From: VRUE01 sp035318745
GTDB lineage: Bacteria; Actinomycetota; Thermoleophilia; Solirubrobacterales; 70-9
Direction: 5' to 3'
DNA: 64,000 nt
NCBI GenBank assembly: GCA_035318745.1
Contig: DATHEA010000021.1
Coordinates: 248,001 to 312,000, forward strand
Of the stretch, positions 43,821-53,146 are shown one piece after another. The position numbers and the translations under genes are program-made. A model generated the notes under the pieces. It saw nothing but the letters and a program-made list of their open reading frames with translations, did not search any database and was not told the origin of the DNA. Position 1 is the first letter of the stretch, and every line of letters starts with the position of its first letter.

Positions 43821-45023
43821 TCAGCCGCTCTTGAAGCGAGCGGCCTCCTCCGAGCCGCCCGTGGCGTTGCCCTCGCTGTAGGAGTGCGCCCCGGCGCCGG
43901 CAAGCGTCCCGCTGTCGACGATCAGGTACTCCTCGCGAATCGGGTGCCCGCCGAACCAGCACTCGAGGATCTCGCGCGTCCCGGCGGCGTAGCGAGCCTG
44001 GGCCGAGAGGCTGGTGCCGGAGGTGTGAGGGGTCATGCCGTGGTGGGGCATCGAGCGCCAGGGATGATCCTCGGGTGCCGGCTGGGGGAACCACACGTCG
44101 CCGGCATATCCGGCCAGCCGGCCGCTCTCACACGCTCGCGCGACCGCATCGCGGTCGCAGATCTTGCCGCGGGCGGTGTTGATCAGATAGGAGCCGCGCT
44201 TCATCCGGGCGAGCAGATCGGCGTCGAACAGGTTCTCCGTCTCGGGGTGCAGCGGTGCGTTGATCGTCACCACGTCGCACACCTCCACCATCGACTCCAC
44301 GTCGGCGTGGAAGGTGACACCGAGCTCCTCCTCGACCTCGGCCGGCAGGCGGTGGCGGTCGGTGTAGTGCAGGCCGACCTCGAACGGCTTCAGCCGCCGC
44401 AGCACCGCCGAGCCGATGCGCCCGGCCGCGACCGTGCCGACCTGCATGCCCTCGAGGTCGTAGGAGCGCGAGACGCAGTCGGCGATGTTCCAGCCCCCGT
44501 CGACCACCACTTGGTGAGACGGGATGTAGTTGCGCACCAGCGCCAGGATCATCATCACGACGTGCTCGGCGACGCTGATGCTGTTGGAGTAGGTCACCTC
44601 GGCAACCGTCAGCCCGTGCTCGATCGCCGCCTGCAGGTCGACGTGGTCAGAGCCGATGCCGGCCGTCAGGGCAAGCTTCAGCTTGGGCGCCTTGGCGATC
44701 CGCTCAGCGGTCAGGTACGCGGGCCAGAACGGCTGGGAGATGACGACCTCGGCCTCGGGCAACTCGCGCTCGAAGACCGAGTCGAGGCCATCCTTGTCGG
44801 AGGTGACGACGAGGCGGTGCCCCGCCGCCTCGAGGAACTCCCGCAGCCCCAGCTCTCCGGAGATGCTGCCGAGCAGCTCACCGGGCTTGAACCCGATCGC
44901 CTCCGGCGTCGGCGTACTCTGACCGTCGTGGTAGCGCTCGATCTTCGGGACCTCGTCGCGCGCGTAGGCCGGCGGGTAACCGTCGACCGGATCGTCATAG
45001 AGGACGCAGAGAACGTTCGCCAT
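43821..45023 (-). CDS. fdh: NAD-dependent formate dehydrogenase
   Basis: D-2-hydroxyacid-dehydrogenase-fold enzyme oxidising formate to CO2. The 400-residue product has the substrate and catalytic residues of this subfamily: TYSNSISVAEHVVMM (Asn), NTARGKI (Arg), GYAGDVWFPQPAP and PHTSGTS with the catalytic His, and the NAD-binding region reads GTVAAGRIGSAVLRRL. The length fits the metal-free FDH type. It is divergent from glutamate decarboxylase with about 50 bp between. Confidence 0.93.
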   Translation of the reverse strand: MANVLCVLYDDPVDGYPPAYARDEVPKIERYHDGQSTPTPEAIGFKPGELLGSISGELGLREFLEAAGHRLVVTSDKDGLDSVFERELPEAEVVISQPFWPAYLTAERIAKAPKLKLALTAGIGSDHVDLQAAIEHGLTVAEVTYSNSISVAEHVVMMILALVRNYIPSHQVVVDGGWNIADCVSRSYDLEGMQVGTVAAGRIGSAVLRRLKPFEVGLHYTDRHRLPAEVEEELGVTFHADVESMVEVCDVVTINAPLHPETENLFDADLLARMKRGSYLINTARGKICDRDAVARACESGRLAGYAGDVWFPQPAPEDHPWRSMPHHGMTPHTSGTSLSAQARYAAGTREILECWFGGHPIREEYLIVDSGTLAGAGAHSYSEGNATGGSEEAARFKSG

Positions 45024-45075
45024 GGCTGGACCACCTTAGTATCTCCGGCTCCATCCCCAACCGGATCGAGTGACC

Positions 45076-46449
45076 ATGAAGTCTTCCAGCCATATCGACG
45101 ACGCCATGCTCTACGGAAATCGCTTCCTCACCGAAGACGCCCCCTCGGGCGACTTTCCCGCCGGCGGCATGTCGGCCCTGGACGCGATGCGCCTGGTCGA
45201 CGAGGAACTCGCCCTGGAGGGCGACCCCAACCGCAACCTGGCGACCTTCGTCACCACCTGGATGGAGCCCGAGGCGCAGCGCCTGATCGCCGAGAACCTC
45301 TACCGCAACTTCATCGACCACGCCGAGTACCCGATCTCGGCCGAGATCGAGCAGCGCTGCATCCGCATGCTCGCCGACCTCTACCACGCCCCAGGCGAAA
45401 CCACCGGCGCCCGCACCCAGGGATCCTCGGAGGCGATCATGCTCGGTGCGCTCTCCTTGAAGTGGAAGTGGAAGCAGCGCCGCGAAGCCGAGTCGAAGCC
45501 TGTCGACAAGCCGAACTTGATCTTCGGCGGCGACGTCCACGTGGTCTGGGAGAAGTTCTGCCGCTACTTCGACGTCGAACCGCGGATCGTGCCGCTGCAG
45601 GAAGGCAAGTACACGATCGGGCCCGAAGACGTGCAGCCGCTGATCGACGAGAACACGATCGGGGTCGCGGCGGTGCTCGGCACCACCTTCACCGGGCACG
45701 CCGACGACATCGTCGGCATCGACAAGCTCCTGGTCGATCTCAAGAGCGAGAAGGAAATGGACGTGCCGCTGCACGTCGACGCCGCCAGCGGTGGCTTCGT
45801 CTGGCCCTTCCTCTACCCGGACTCCGAGTGGGACTTCCGGCTCGAGCAGGTGCGCTCGATCAACGTCTCGGGACACAAGTTCGGGCTCGTCTACCCGGGC
45901 GTCGGCTGGCTCGTCTTCCGCGAAAAGAGCGACCTGGCCGAGGACCTCGTCTTCTACGAGAACTACCTCGGCAAAACCGACGCGACCTTCACCCTCAACT
46001 TCTCGACCGGCGCCTCGATGGTCCTCGCCCAGTACTACAACTTCGTCCGCCTCGGGCGGCAGGGCTACACCTACATCATGCAGGCGATGGAGAAGAACGC
46101 CCGGGCGCTGGCCGACTACCTCGAATCCAGCGGCGACTTCGAGCTGATCGGCGCCGACAAAGAGCAGCTGCCGCTGGTCGCCTTCAAGCTGGCGAAGGGG
46201 AAGAACTACGACGAGTTCGACCTCTCCTGGCAACTCTCCGCCGAGCGCGGCTGGATGCTCCCCGCCTACACCCTCCCGCCCAACGCCGAAAACGAGAAGG
46301 TGCTGCGGGCGCTGGTCAAGGAGACGCTGAGCCGCGAGCAGATCGACCGGCTCGCGACCGACATCGCGACCGCCTGCGAGGTGCTGGAGAAAAAGGGCGG
46401 CGCCCACCCGTCCGAGCGCAAGCAGGTCAAGACCGGCACCGGGTACTGA
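45076..46449 (+). CDS. gadB: glutamate decarboxylase
   Basis: PLP enzyme converting glutamate to GABA, consuming a proton. The 457-residue product has TQGSSEAIMLGALSLKWKWK, HVDAASGGFVWPF and the PLP Lys in NVSGHKFGLVYPGVGW. ATG at 45076 is used; a GTG at 45070 is also possible. No GABA antiporter gene lies next to it, so an acid-resistance role is not shown by context. Confidence 0.95.
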   Translation: MKSSSHIDDAMLYGNRFLTEDAPSGDFPAGGMSALDAMRLVDEELALEGDPNRNLATFVTTWMEPEAQRLIAENLYRNFIDHAEYPISAEIEQRCIRMLADLYHAPGETTGARTQGSSEAIMLGALSLKWKWKQRREAESKPVDKPNLIFGGDVHVVWEKFCRYFDVEPRIVPLQEGKYTIGPEDVQPLIDENTIGVAAVLGTTFTGHADDIVGIDKLLVDLKSEKEMDVPLHVDAASGGFVWPFLYPDSEWDFRLEQVRSINVSGHKFGLVYPGVGWLVFREKSDLAEDLVFYENYLGKTDATFTLNFSTGASMVLAQYYNFVRLGRQGYTYIMQAMEKNARALADYLESSGDFELIGADKEQLPLVAFKLAKGKNYDEFDLSWQLSAERGWMLPAYTLPPNAENEKVLRALVKETLSREQIDRLATDIATACEVLEKKGGAHPSERKQVKTGTGY

Positions 46450-46583
46450 GGATTCCGCCGCGACGCGACCGAGCAGGTGACCGTCCCGCAACGCCCCGAA
46501 CGCTTGACCGGACAGCAAGAACGCCGGCTGCTAATTCCGCCTGCACCCGCTTAAGAGGGCTCCGTGTCGGGTAAGCGGCTCCC

Positions 46584-47030
46584 ATGACTGGAAAAGCGGA
46601 CTTCACCGAGCAGGAGTGGGAAACGGTGCTGGAGGGGCCGACGAGCGCCGGCTTGATCGTTTCGACGGCCCAGCGGGGTGGCTCGTTTCGCGAGTCTTTT
46701 TCGCTGGCGAAGGCCTACGCCGAGGCGCGAAACGCCACCGGCGCCTCCGACCTGATGGAGGAGATCGCGCAGTCCAAGCCGAAGGTCGATCGCGCCCGCC
46801 GGGGCTCTGTCGAGGACCTGAAAGAGCACCATCTGGGCATCGTTCGGCAGGCGGTCTCGCTGCTCGCGACCAAAGCCTCCCCCGAAGAGCTCGAGGACTA
46901 CAGGCGCTTCACCCTCAGCCTCGCGGAGCGCGTCGCGAGGGCGAAGGAGGAGGGCGACGAGCCGGTCAGCGACGCCGAGCGAACGGCGATCGACGAGATC
47001 TCCGCGGCACTCGGCGAAGGCTCCGGCTGA
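46584..47030 (+). CDS. conserved actinobacterial hypothetical protein
   Basis: A 148-residue soluble, mostly helical protein beginning with FTEQEWETVLEGPTSAG and containing TAQRGGSFRESFSLAKAYAE. I recognise this as a recurrent actinobacterial family without known function. Start ATG 46584 has no strong ribosome site. The Ser/Thr kinase follows 13 bp later, so the two may be co-transcribed. Confidence 0.75.
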   Translation: MTGKADFTEQEWETVLEGPTSAGLIVSTAQRGGSFRESFSLAKAYAEARNATGASDLMEEIAQSKPKVDRARRGSVEDLKEHHLGIVRQAVSLLATKASPEELEDYRRFTLSLAERVARAKEEGDEPVSDAERTAIDEISAALGEGSG

Positions 47031-47043
47031 GCGCTCGCGGGCC

Positions 47044-48351
47044 ATGATCGCCAAGGGGTCCCGGTTGAAGGACCGCTACCGGCTCGAGGAACTGCTCGGG
47101 CGCGGCGGCATGGCGTCGGTGTGGCTTGCGAGCGACGAGGTTCTCGAGCGTCCGGTCGCCGTCAAGGTCCTCTCGGACACGATTGCCTCCGATCCAGAGT
47201 TCCTGGCGCGATTCCGCCGCGAGGCTCGGGTCGCGGCGGGTCTGTCGCATCCGAACCTGATCGGCATCTACGACTACGCGGACGGCGCGGAACGCCCGTA
47301 TCTCGTCATGGAGTACGTCCCGGGCGAGAACCTGGCCGAACGGATGCCGCGGGCTCCCGGCATCGACTGCGAGAGGCTTGCGCGGGAGCTCCTCGGCGCC
47401 CTCGCCCATATCCATGCCGCGGGAATCGTGCACCGGGACGTCAAGCCCCAGAACGTCCTGATCGCGCCAGATGGCAGCGCCAAGCTGATCGACTTCGGCA
47501 TCGCTTTGACTGAGGATGCGACCTCCCTGACGCAAACCGGCCACCTGCTCGGCACCGCCCGCTATCTCGCGCCCGAGGCGATGAGTGGCCGGCCCGCTAC
47601 CGAGCGCTCCGACCTCTACTCGTGCGGGATCGTGCTGCGCGACTGCGTCGGAGAGGGTCATCCGGGACGTCTACGCGCATTGGTCGAGCGTCTGTCCAGC
47701 GTGGACCCTGGTGGCCGCCCGGCCTCGGCCAAGGAAGCGATTGCCCAGATCAAGCACAGGACCCCTGTCCCGGATCAGCCGACCCAACGGCTCAAGCCAG
47801 CGCCCCCTCGCCCCCGGTCCGAGCCTCGCGTCCCGCGAACCTTGCCCGAGCCGCACAGCCGGCACTCGGCCCTGGGCAAGGCCGCCGCTGTCGTTGCGGC
47901 ACTGGCGGCGCTGGCCGTCGCGTTCCTGCTCGTCATCGATGGATCCCAGAACCCGGGCAGCGGGAAGCAGGACGCAAGCGTGGCTGCGAACGGTCGCGAG
48001 GCGACGGAAGCTCCGGGTCGCAGCGAAACGGAAGCGAGCACGACCGCGCCGGCGCCGAGTGGGGACGATCCCGCCTTGGCCGGCGCCCTCAACGAAGAAG
48101 GCTTCGAAATGATCCAGGCCGGCAGCTACGAAGAAGCCGTTCCGGTATTGGAAGAAGCCATCCGCGCCTTCCCTGCGGGCACCGAAGACCTGAACTACGC
48201 CTACGCCCTGTTCAACCTGGGCAACGCGCTGCGTCTGAGCGGGCGTCCAGAGGAGGCGATTCCGGTGCTCGAACGGCGGCTGGAGATTCCGAACCAGACC
48301 GGAGCCGTTCGCAGCGAGCTGACCGCCGCCCGCAGAGAAGCCAACCCGTAG
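47044..48351 (+). CDS. membrane Ser/Thr protein kinase with extracellular TPR-like domain
   Basis: Hanks-type kinase of 435 residues. The kinase domain (about 10-240) has GRGGMASVW, the ATP-binding Lys in VAVKVL, HRDVKPQNV, DFG in KLIDFGIAL and an APE-like region LAPEAMSG. The C-lobe looks slightly shortened. A Pro-rich juxtamembrane segment, a transmembrane helix (about 283-303), a Ser/Thr/Ala linker and an extracellular domain with TPR-like helices (about 350-425) follow. The sensed ligand is unknown. Confidence 0.9.
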   Translation: MIAKGSRLKDRYRLEELLGRGGMASVWLASDEVLERPVAVKVLSDTIASDPEFLARFRREARVAAGLSHPNLIGIYDYADGAERPYLVMEYVPGENLAERMPRAPGIDCERLARELLGALAHIHAAGIVHRDVKPQNVLIAPDGSAKLIDFGIALTEDATSLTQTGHLLGTARYLAPEAMSGRPATERSDLYSCGIVLRDCVGEGHPGRLRALVERLSSVDPGGRPASAKEAIAQIKHRTPVPDQPTQRLKPAPPRPRSEPRVPRTLPEPHSRHSALGKAAAVVAALAALAVAFLLVIDGSQNPGSGKQDASVAANGREATEAPGRSETEASTTAPAPSGDDPALAGALNEEGFEMIQAGSYEEAVPVLEEAIRAFPAGTEDLNYAYALFNLGNALRLSGRPEEAIPVLERRLEIPNQTGAVRSELTAARREANP

Positions 48352-48418
48352 CGACAAGGACTTTTGCCGCCGCCTCGGATGCGAACATACGTTCCCATCC
48401 GAATCTAGGAGGCGACGA

Positions 48419-48655
48419 ATGCCGCAATTCGATGCATATGAAGACCTGGTAGGAAAGTGGCGCTGGCGATTGCTGGGCGTCGATGGCCGGACCGTGGCCA
48501 CGTCGGGGGAGTCCTTCGATTCCCACTGGCATGCGCTGAGGGCGGCCGAAAACGTGCGCGGAGTCGCCTCGGGAGCACAGATCTCCAGCGTGCCCGCCGA
48601 TGGCGTTAACGACGCTCTGGGCGCGATCATCGATCGTGAGCTTGCGCGAAGTTAG
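48419..48655 (+). CDS. DUF1508/YegP-like small protein
   Basis: A 78-residue protein with the pattern of the DUF1508 repeat: GKWRWRLLGVDGRTVATSGE followed by a short helix with conserved Ala and Val. ATG 48419 has an AGGAGG 6 bp upstream. It contains a single repeat rather than the tandem pair of E. coli YegP and carries an alpha-helical extension. Function unknown. Confidence 0.7.
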   Translation: MPQFDAYEDLVGKWRWRLLGVDGRTVATSGESFDSHWHALRAAENVRGVASGAQISSVPADGVNDALGAIIDRELARS

Positions 48656-48688
48656 TTGCCCCGCGTCGGGCTCACGACGCAATCGGGA

Positions 48689-50284
48689 CTACAGCGGCTT
48701 CAGGCGGGTCTTTTCGACCCGGGCGAGCTTGCGTTTGAGGCGCCTGAATTCTTCGTCCTGGTGGGGCGTGCGTTTGTGACCGCTGAAGGCTAGGTTCGTC
48801 TTCTCCAGCGGGTCGGTCTTCAGGTCGTACATCTCCCACTGGGGCCGCTTGCGACCTTTGGCGTCGTAGTACTTGGCCAGCTTCCATCGCCCTTCGCGGA
48901 TGCTGACGATGTGGTTGGGGGCTTTCGGGTAGGGGCGTTTGGACTGGCCGGACTGGTAGTCGTCGTAGGTGAAGACGACGTAGTCCTGCGCGGTGCGGTT
49001 CGAGGAGGGGTGCAGGACGAGCTTCGAGTAGTCGACCCCCTGCCAGTTCGCGCGGGCGCTCTTTGGCGCTGCCGCCAGGCTTGCCAGCGTCGGCAGGAAG
49101 TCGACGTGGGAGACGAGCGCGTCGGTCTGCGCCGGCTTGGGGAACAGCTTCGGGTTCGAGTAGACGAGCGGGACCCGCGTCGCCTCCTCGTAGAAGTTGA
49201 AGTTCTTCTGCCGCAGGCCGCCGTGGGCCAACCCCATCTCCCCGTGGTCTGCCGTGCGGACCACCAGCGTGTTGTCGAAGAGGCCCGTCTCTTCGAGCTT
49301 GTCGAGGACGTTGACCAGGTAGCTGTCGGAGGAGCGCATCAGGTTGCCGTAGAAGTTCAGGTAGTTGCGCCGTTCTTCGGCGTCTTCCGGCTTTCCGGTG
49401 AGGTTGAAGATGCGCAGGAATTCCGCCTGGACCGAGGGCTTGGTCGAGAGGTCTTCATCCCAGGTCTCCGGTTCGTGGATGTTCCCCGGGAGCCAGGTGT
49501 CGTCGTAACCCGCTTCCTTGAAGGTTTTGCTCGGGTAGAAGAGGACGTCGTGCGGGTTGACCACCGAGACCACCATGAAGAAGGGCTGCTCCTGGGCCGC
49601 GTTCGAGCCCAGGTACTCGAGCGCGCCTTCGGCCGCCCCTTCGCCGGTCGAGTCGATGAAGCGCCCGTCGTTGTCGACGAAGCCGCCGCCGGCCTCGGGA
49701 ACGCTTTGGTTGGCGCCCGCGTCCGGCGGGTTCCAGCGATCGAAGCCATACCTTTCGAGGTCGGAGGGCATCGCGTTTTCCTTCTCGGCCGGCTTCGCGC
49801 AGTGCCACTTGCCCTTGTAGACGACGTGGTAGCCCGCCGCCTTCATCACCGTGGCGAGGTTCTTCAGGTCGACCGGCAGGTCCACCTGCGGGTTCTTCGG
49901 CGGTTCCATGTCTTCCTCGAGCGTGTACTTGACCCCGTGCTGGGCCGGGAAGTAACCGCTCATCAGGGTCGAGCGCGCCGGCGAGCACATGCAAGCGTTG
50001 GTGAAGGCGCGTTCGAAGCTGAGCCCGTGTCGCCGCAGGCGCCTCATCCCTGGCAGGTTCTGGCGCAGCCAGTTCGGCGGGAAGTGTTGGATCGCCCGCT
50101 CCTGGTCGGTGAGGAAGAGGAGGATGTTCATCCCGGCGACGTCGCGCCGCTTCCCTTTCGCCGCGGCGAGCGCCTGCTCGACGCCGGCGCCCTGGGCCAG
50201 CAGGGCGGCCGCCGCAGCGGTCGCCCCGGACCCGATCAGCTCCTTGCGGGTGAGCCCGCCCTCGCGCTTGTCGGTTCGGCTCAT
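48689..50284 (-). CDS. exported sulfatase, Cys-type
   Basis: Arylsulfatase-family hydrolase of 531 residues. An N-terminal export signal (LTRKELIGSG then a hydrophobic Ala run, residues 12-42) resembles a Tat signal with Arg-Lys. The formylglycine motif is C100-S-P-A-R104 in ACMCSPARSTLMSG, and metal ligands are in TDQE and RTADHGEMG. Activity needs conversion of C100 to formylglycine. ATG 50284 overlaps the stop of the beta-propeller gene, so the two are coupled. Confidence 0.9.
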   Translation of the reverse strand: MSRTDKREGGLTRKELIGSGATAAAAALLAQGAGVEQALAAAKGKRRDVAGMNILLFLTDQERAIQHFPPNWLRQNLPGMRRLRRHGLSFERAFTNACMCSPARSTLMSGYFPAQHGVKYTLEEDMEPPKNPQVDLPVDLKNLATVMKAAGYHVVYKGKWHCAKPAEKENAMPSDLERYGFDRWNPPDAGANQSVPEAGGGFVDNDGRFIDSTGEGAAEGALEYLGSNAAQEQPFFMVVSVVNPHDVLFYPSKTFKEAGYDDTWLPGNIHEPETWDEDLSTKPSVQAEFLRIFNLTGKPEDAEERRNYLNFYGNLMRSSDSYLVNVLDKLEETGLFDNTLVVRTADHGEMGLAHGGLRQKNFNFYEEATRVPLVYSNPKLFPKPAQTDALVSHVDFLPTLASLAAAPKSARANWQGVDYSKLVLHPSSNRTAQDYVVFTYDDYQSGQSKRPYPKAPNHIVSIREGRWKLAKYYDAKGRKRPQWEMYDLKTDPLEKTNLAFSGHKRTPHQDEEFRRLKRKLARVEKTRLKPL

Positions 50285-51702
50285 TTGTTCCTCCGGAAGA
50301 TGTCGACGGCGTTGCTGCCGAACGAGGTCGAGTAGAGATAGCGGCCGTTGGGGCTGAGCGCGATCGAGCTGACCCCGCGCAGCGCGCGTCCGTGCGTGCA
50401 GCCGGGGACCGGGCGGGTTGCGACGCAGCCCGCGAGACCCGGCTTCTGAGTCACCGCACCGGATTCCGCGCTGCGGTCGAGGACGTCGATGGCGCCCGTG
50501 GCAAATGCCGCCGTGTACACATTTGCTCCGTCCGGAGAGAGAGCGAGACCCTCGGGCGAGCTGAGCGCGCGGCCGAAGGAGCAGCCGACGGCACGCAACC
50601 AGACCAGGCAGGCCGAGGTGCCTTCCTTCTGTGCGAGGGCGCCCGAGGACGCCGCGCGGGTGAACGAGGTGACGCTGTTGCTGAACAACGAGGTCACGTA
50701 TGCGTCATCGTCGCCGGGGCTGACCGCCACCGCGTTCGCGCCGTTCAGCTCCAACCCGGTAGTGCAGCCCGCGAGCGCCGCATCGACGATGCAGCCGCTG
50801 CCGTTTGCCTGGGTCAACGCACCGGTGGACGGATCCCGCGCGAGCACGACGACGGCGGAGGACAGGGCCGTGGCGACGTAGACGCTCTTACCGTCGCCGC
50901 TGATCGCCATCCCCTCCGGTGCACCCAAAGCAAGCCCGACGGCACAGCCGCTCGTCGCCTCGGCGAGGCAACCGGCGCTGCCGGACAGCTGCGCGATCGC
51001 GCCGGTCGACGGGTCCCGGCCGAAGGCGACGACCGCGTTGCCGAAGAACGAGCCGACGTAGACGTTCTTCCCATCCGGGCTGACGACGACCACGTCGGGA
51101 CCGAGCAGCGCCGTTGCGGTGGCGCAACCGGGAAGCGGCACGCCCGAGACACAGCCCGCCGCGCCGGGGAGCTGGTGTAGCGCGCCGGTCGAGCGGTTGC
51201 GCTGGAAGGCGGTGACGGCGTTGCTGCCCCGCGAGGTGACGTAGACGTTGCGGCCGTTGGGGCTGATCGCGACCGAGTTCGGGCCGTTGAGCCCGACGGC
51301 TTTGCCGCATTCGAAGGCGCCTTTCGCCGCGACGCACCCGGCGGCGCCGCTCGGCTGCCCGAGCGCTCCGGTCTTCGGGTTGCGCCTGAACACGGCGACC
51401 GCGTTGCTGCGCGACGAGGCGACGTAGACGTTCTTGCCGTCGGCGCTGACGGCGATCGCGCGCGAGCCCATGAACGGGCCCGGGCCCTCGAGTGCGCGCG
51501 CCGTCCCACAGCCTTTGGCGGGAGTCGAGCGATCGACTAGGCAGCCGCGCGCTCCCGGCAGCTGTTTCAGCGTTCCCCGCTTCGCCGCGTTCTTACCGGC
51601 GTGCTGGGGCGCCGCGGGCGCGGCGAGCGCACCCGCCGGCAACGCCAGCGCCACGAGGGCCACAAGCAGGGCAAATGCGCGACGTGGGAAGTCGGAGATC
51701 AC
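50281..51702 (-). CDS. secreted beta-propeller with Cys-paired repeats
   Basis: A 473-residue protein with a signal peptide (residues 1-28) and about seven repeats of 55-60 residues. Each has a blade-like core such as VAVSADGKNVYVASSRSNAV followed by FxRNPxTGAL and a loop with paired Cys. It resembles the lactonase/YVTN-type seven-bladed propellers. The Cys pairs suggest extracellular disulfides. GTG at 51702. Role unknown; it may bind the sulfatase or a cell-surface partner, given coupled translation. Confidence 0.85.
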   Translation of the reverse strand: MISDFPRRAFALLVALVALALPAGALAAPAAPQHAGKNAAKRGTLKQLPGARGCLVDRSTPAKGCGTARALEGPGPFMGSRAIAVSADGKNVYVASSRSNAVAVFRRNPKTGALGQPSGAAGCVAAKGAFECGKAVGLNGPNSVAISPNGRNVYVTSRGSNAVTAFQRNRSTGALHQLPGAAGCVSGVPLPGCATATALLGPDVVVVSPDGKNVYVGSFFGNAVVAFGRDPSTGAIAQLSGSAGCLAEATSGCAVGLALGAPEGMAISGDGKSVYVATALSSAVVVLARDPSTGALTQANGSGCIVDAALAGCTTGLELNGANAVAVSPGDDDAYVTSLFSNSVTSFTRAASSGALAQKEGTSACLVWLRAVGCSFGRALSSPEGLALSPDGANVYTAAFATGAIDVLDRSAESGAVTQKPGLAGCVATRPVPGCTHGRALRGVSSIALSPNGRYLYSTSFGSNAVDIFRRNK

Positions 51703-51750
51703 TCTGGGCGGAGCGTATTTGCGCCTGCGGACAGGCCCGGGGCCGCCGGG

Positions 51751-53031
51751 TCAGCGCTTGCTCACTGCGAGGCTGCCGAGCACGCCGATGCGGATGCCCA
51801 GCCACGGGTAGGTGGCGTTGTAGAACGCGTTGTCCTGCGGCTGCAGGCCGACCGCCGAGAGCCAGAGCTGGTAGACGGAGGCGTTGGCGATGCCGCCGTG
51901 CAGCCGGCGCCAGATCCGGTGTCCCTTCGCTCCGAACGGCGGCGGGGTGATCGTGTCGGTCCACTCGACCGCGTTGCCGCCCTGGTCGAGCGTCCCCCAC
52001 GGCGAGGTGGTCTTCGCCTGGCCGACCGTGCTGAGACTGCCCTGGAAGGCCTTGGCGTAGTTGGCCGGGGCGATCCCAAATGGGTTCACGCTGGAGCATT
52101 CTTCGCTGCCGAACGCCGCCGGGCACCAGCTCGGGGCAGCTGCTCCAGAGGCATGGAAGGTCGCCAGCGGCTGGGTCGAGGCGTTGGTGACGTCGCCGGT
52201 GGTCGGATCGAGCGTCGTCGGCTTTGGTTCGCTCGCCGCTTCGTCTTCGGTTTCGAACACGCCGGGATTGGTCGGGTACTTCCAGTAGGAGTACTTCCCT
52301 TTGCCACTGGGGTCGAAGTATGCGGCCTTGATCCACTCGTTCTGGCTGGGGACGACGAAGCCGGATTTGTGCGAGCGGGTCATCGCCCGTTCGGTCATGT
52401 CGTACATCCCCCGCTCGGTCACCCTCGACAGTCGAACGCGGTAGGTGACGTAGCGGAAGCCGCCTTCGCGGCTGGCTTTTTTGGAGAGCAGGCGGCCGTT
52501 GTAGAGGGAGTTGACGAAGCGCGCCGAGCGCAGGAAGTTGGCGAAGCCGTAGGGCTTGTCGGCCCATTCGGGCGAGGCCACCGAGTAGTGGCGCCCCTTG
52601 CCCACGCTTGCGGCGAAGTCGATCTGGCCGTACTTGGGCCAGCCGATCGAGCTCTCGTTCGGGCTGTAGAGGTTGTGTTTGTCACGACCCGCCGGGTCGA
52701 CCGTGTTGAGGAACGCCACCCACTGGGCGACGGTGACCTCGAGCTGGCCGATGCCGTACCCGTATTTGACTCCGCCGACCATCTGACAGGGAGGCGTGTG
52801 CGCTTCCTGCGGGGCTTCCTTGCAGGAGCGGTAGATCGCGTCTTTGAAGGGGGTGATCCCGACCGAGGGGTTCCCCGGGGCGCCCACTTTGACCGTCTTC
52901 AAGGTCAGGATCGATGGAGCTGGCGCGGCATGCGACATCGCCGGCCCGGCGAGCGCCGCCGTCGCGATGAAGATCAGCGCCGCGAAAAAGCGGGTGTGCA
53001 GGGCAGCGAGCGAGGCATGGCGAGTTGGCAT
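51751..53031 (-). CDS. secreted SUMF1/FGE-fold protein lacking catalytic cysteines
   Basis: A 426-residue protein with a signal peptide (cleavage near residue 36) and a formylglycine-generating-enzyme fold: YGIGQLEVTVAQWVAFLNTV, QNEWIKAAYF, LDQGGNAVEWTD and the final LGIRIG. In catalytic FGE a Cys pair lies between the RGGSW region and the final FR-G motif. Here that stretch (WRRLHGGIANAS to GIRIG) has no Cys, so the enzyme activity is probably absent. It lies upstream of the propeller and sulfatase genes. Confidence 0.8.
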   Translation of the reverse strand: MPTRHASLAALHTRFFAALIFIATAALAGPAMSHAAPAPSILTLKTVKVGAPGNPSVGITPFKDAIYRSCKEAPQEAHTPPCQMVGGVKYGYGIGQLEVTVAQWVAFLNTVDPAGRDKHNLYSPNESSIGWPKYGQIDFAASVGKGRHYSVASPEWADKPYGFANFLRSARFVNSLYNGRLLSKKASREGGFRYVTYRVRLSRVTERGMYDMTERAMTRSHKSGFVVPSQNEWIKAAYFDPSGKGKYSYWKYPTNPGVFETEDEAASEPKPTTLDPTTGDVTNASTQPLATFHASGAAAPSWCPAAFGSEECSSVNPFGIAPANYAKAFQGSLSTVGQAKTTSPWGTLDQGGNAVEWTDTITPPPFGAKGHRIWRRLHGGIANASVYQLWLSAVGLQPQDNAFYNATYPWLGIRIGVLGSLAVSKR

Positions 53032-53146
53032 GTTTTCCTATCGACCGGGGTTGGCGATGCGTTAATCGGCGAATCGGCTTCTTCGCCGCGGCAGACGAAA
53101 ACCCCTCATTCCGCCAGTCGCTGGCCGCCGGGCACGGGACGAAACC

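Noticed and set aside
43764..46574. 936-codon frame that crosses the FDH and glutamate decarboxylase genes
   Set aside because: It overlaps the decarboxylase in another frame and FDH in antisense. The sequence is Arg/Pro-rich noise.
48911..50335. 474-codon plus-strand frame opposite the sulfatase
   Set aside because: Composition is Val/Arg/Asp-rich shadow of a gene with clear catalytic motifs on the other strand.
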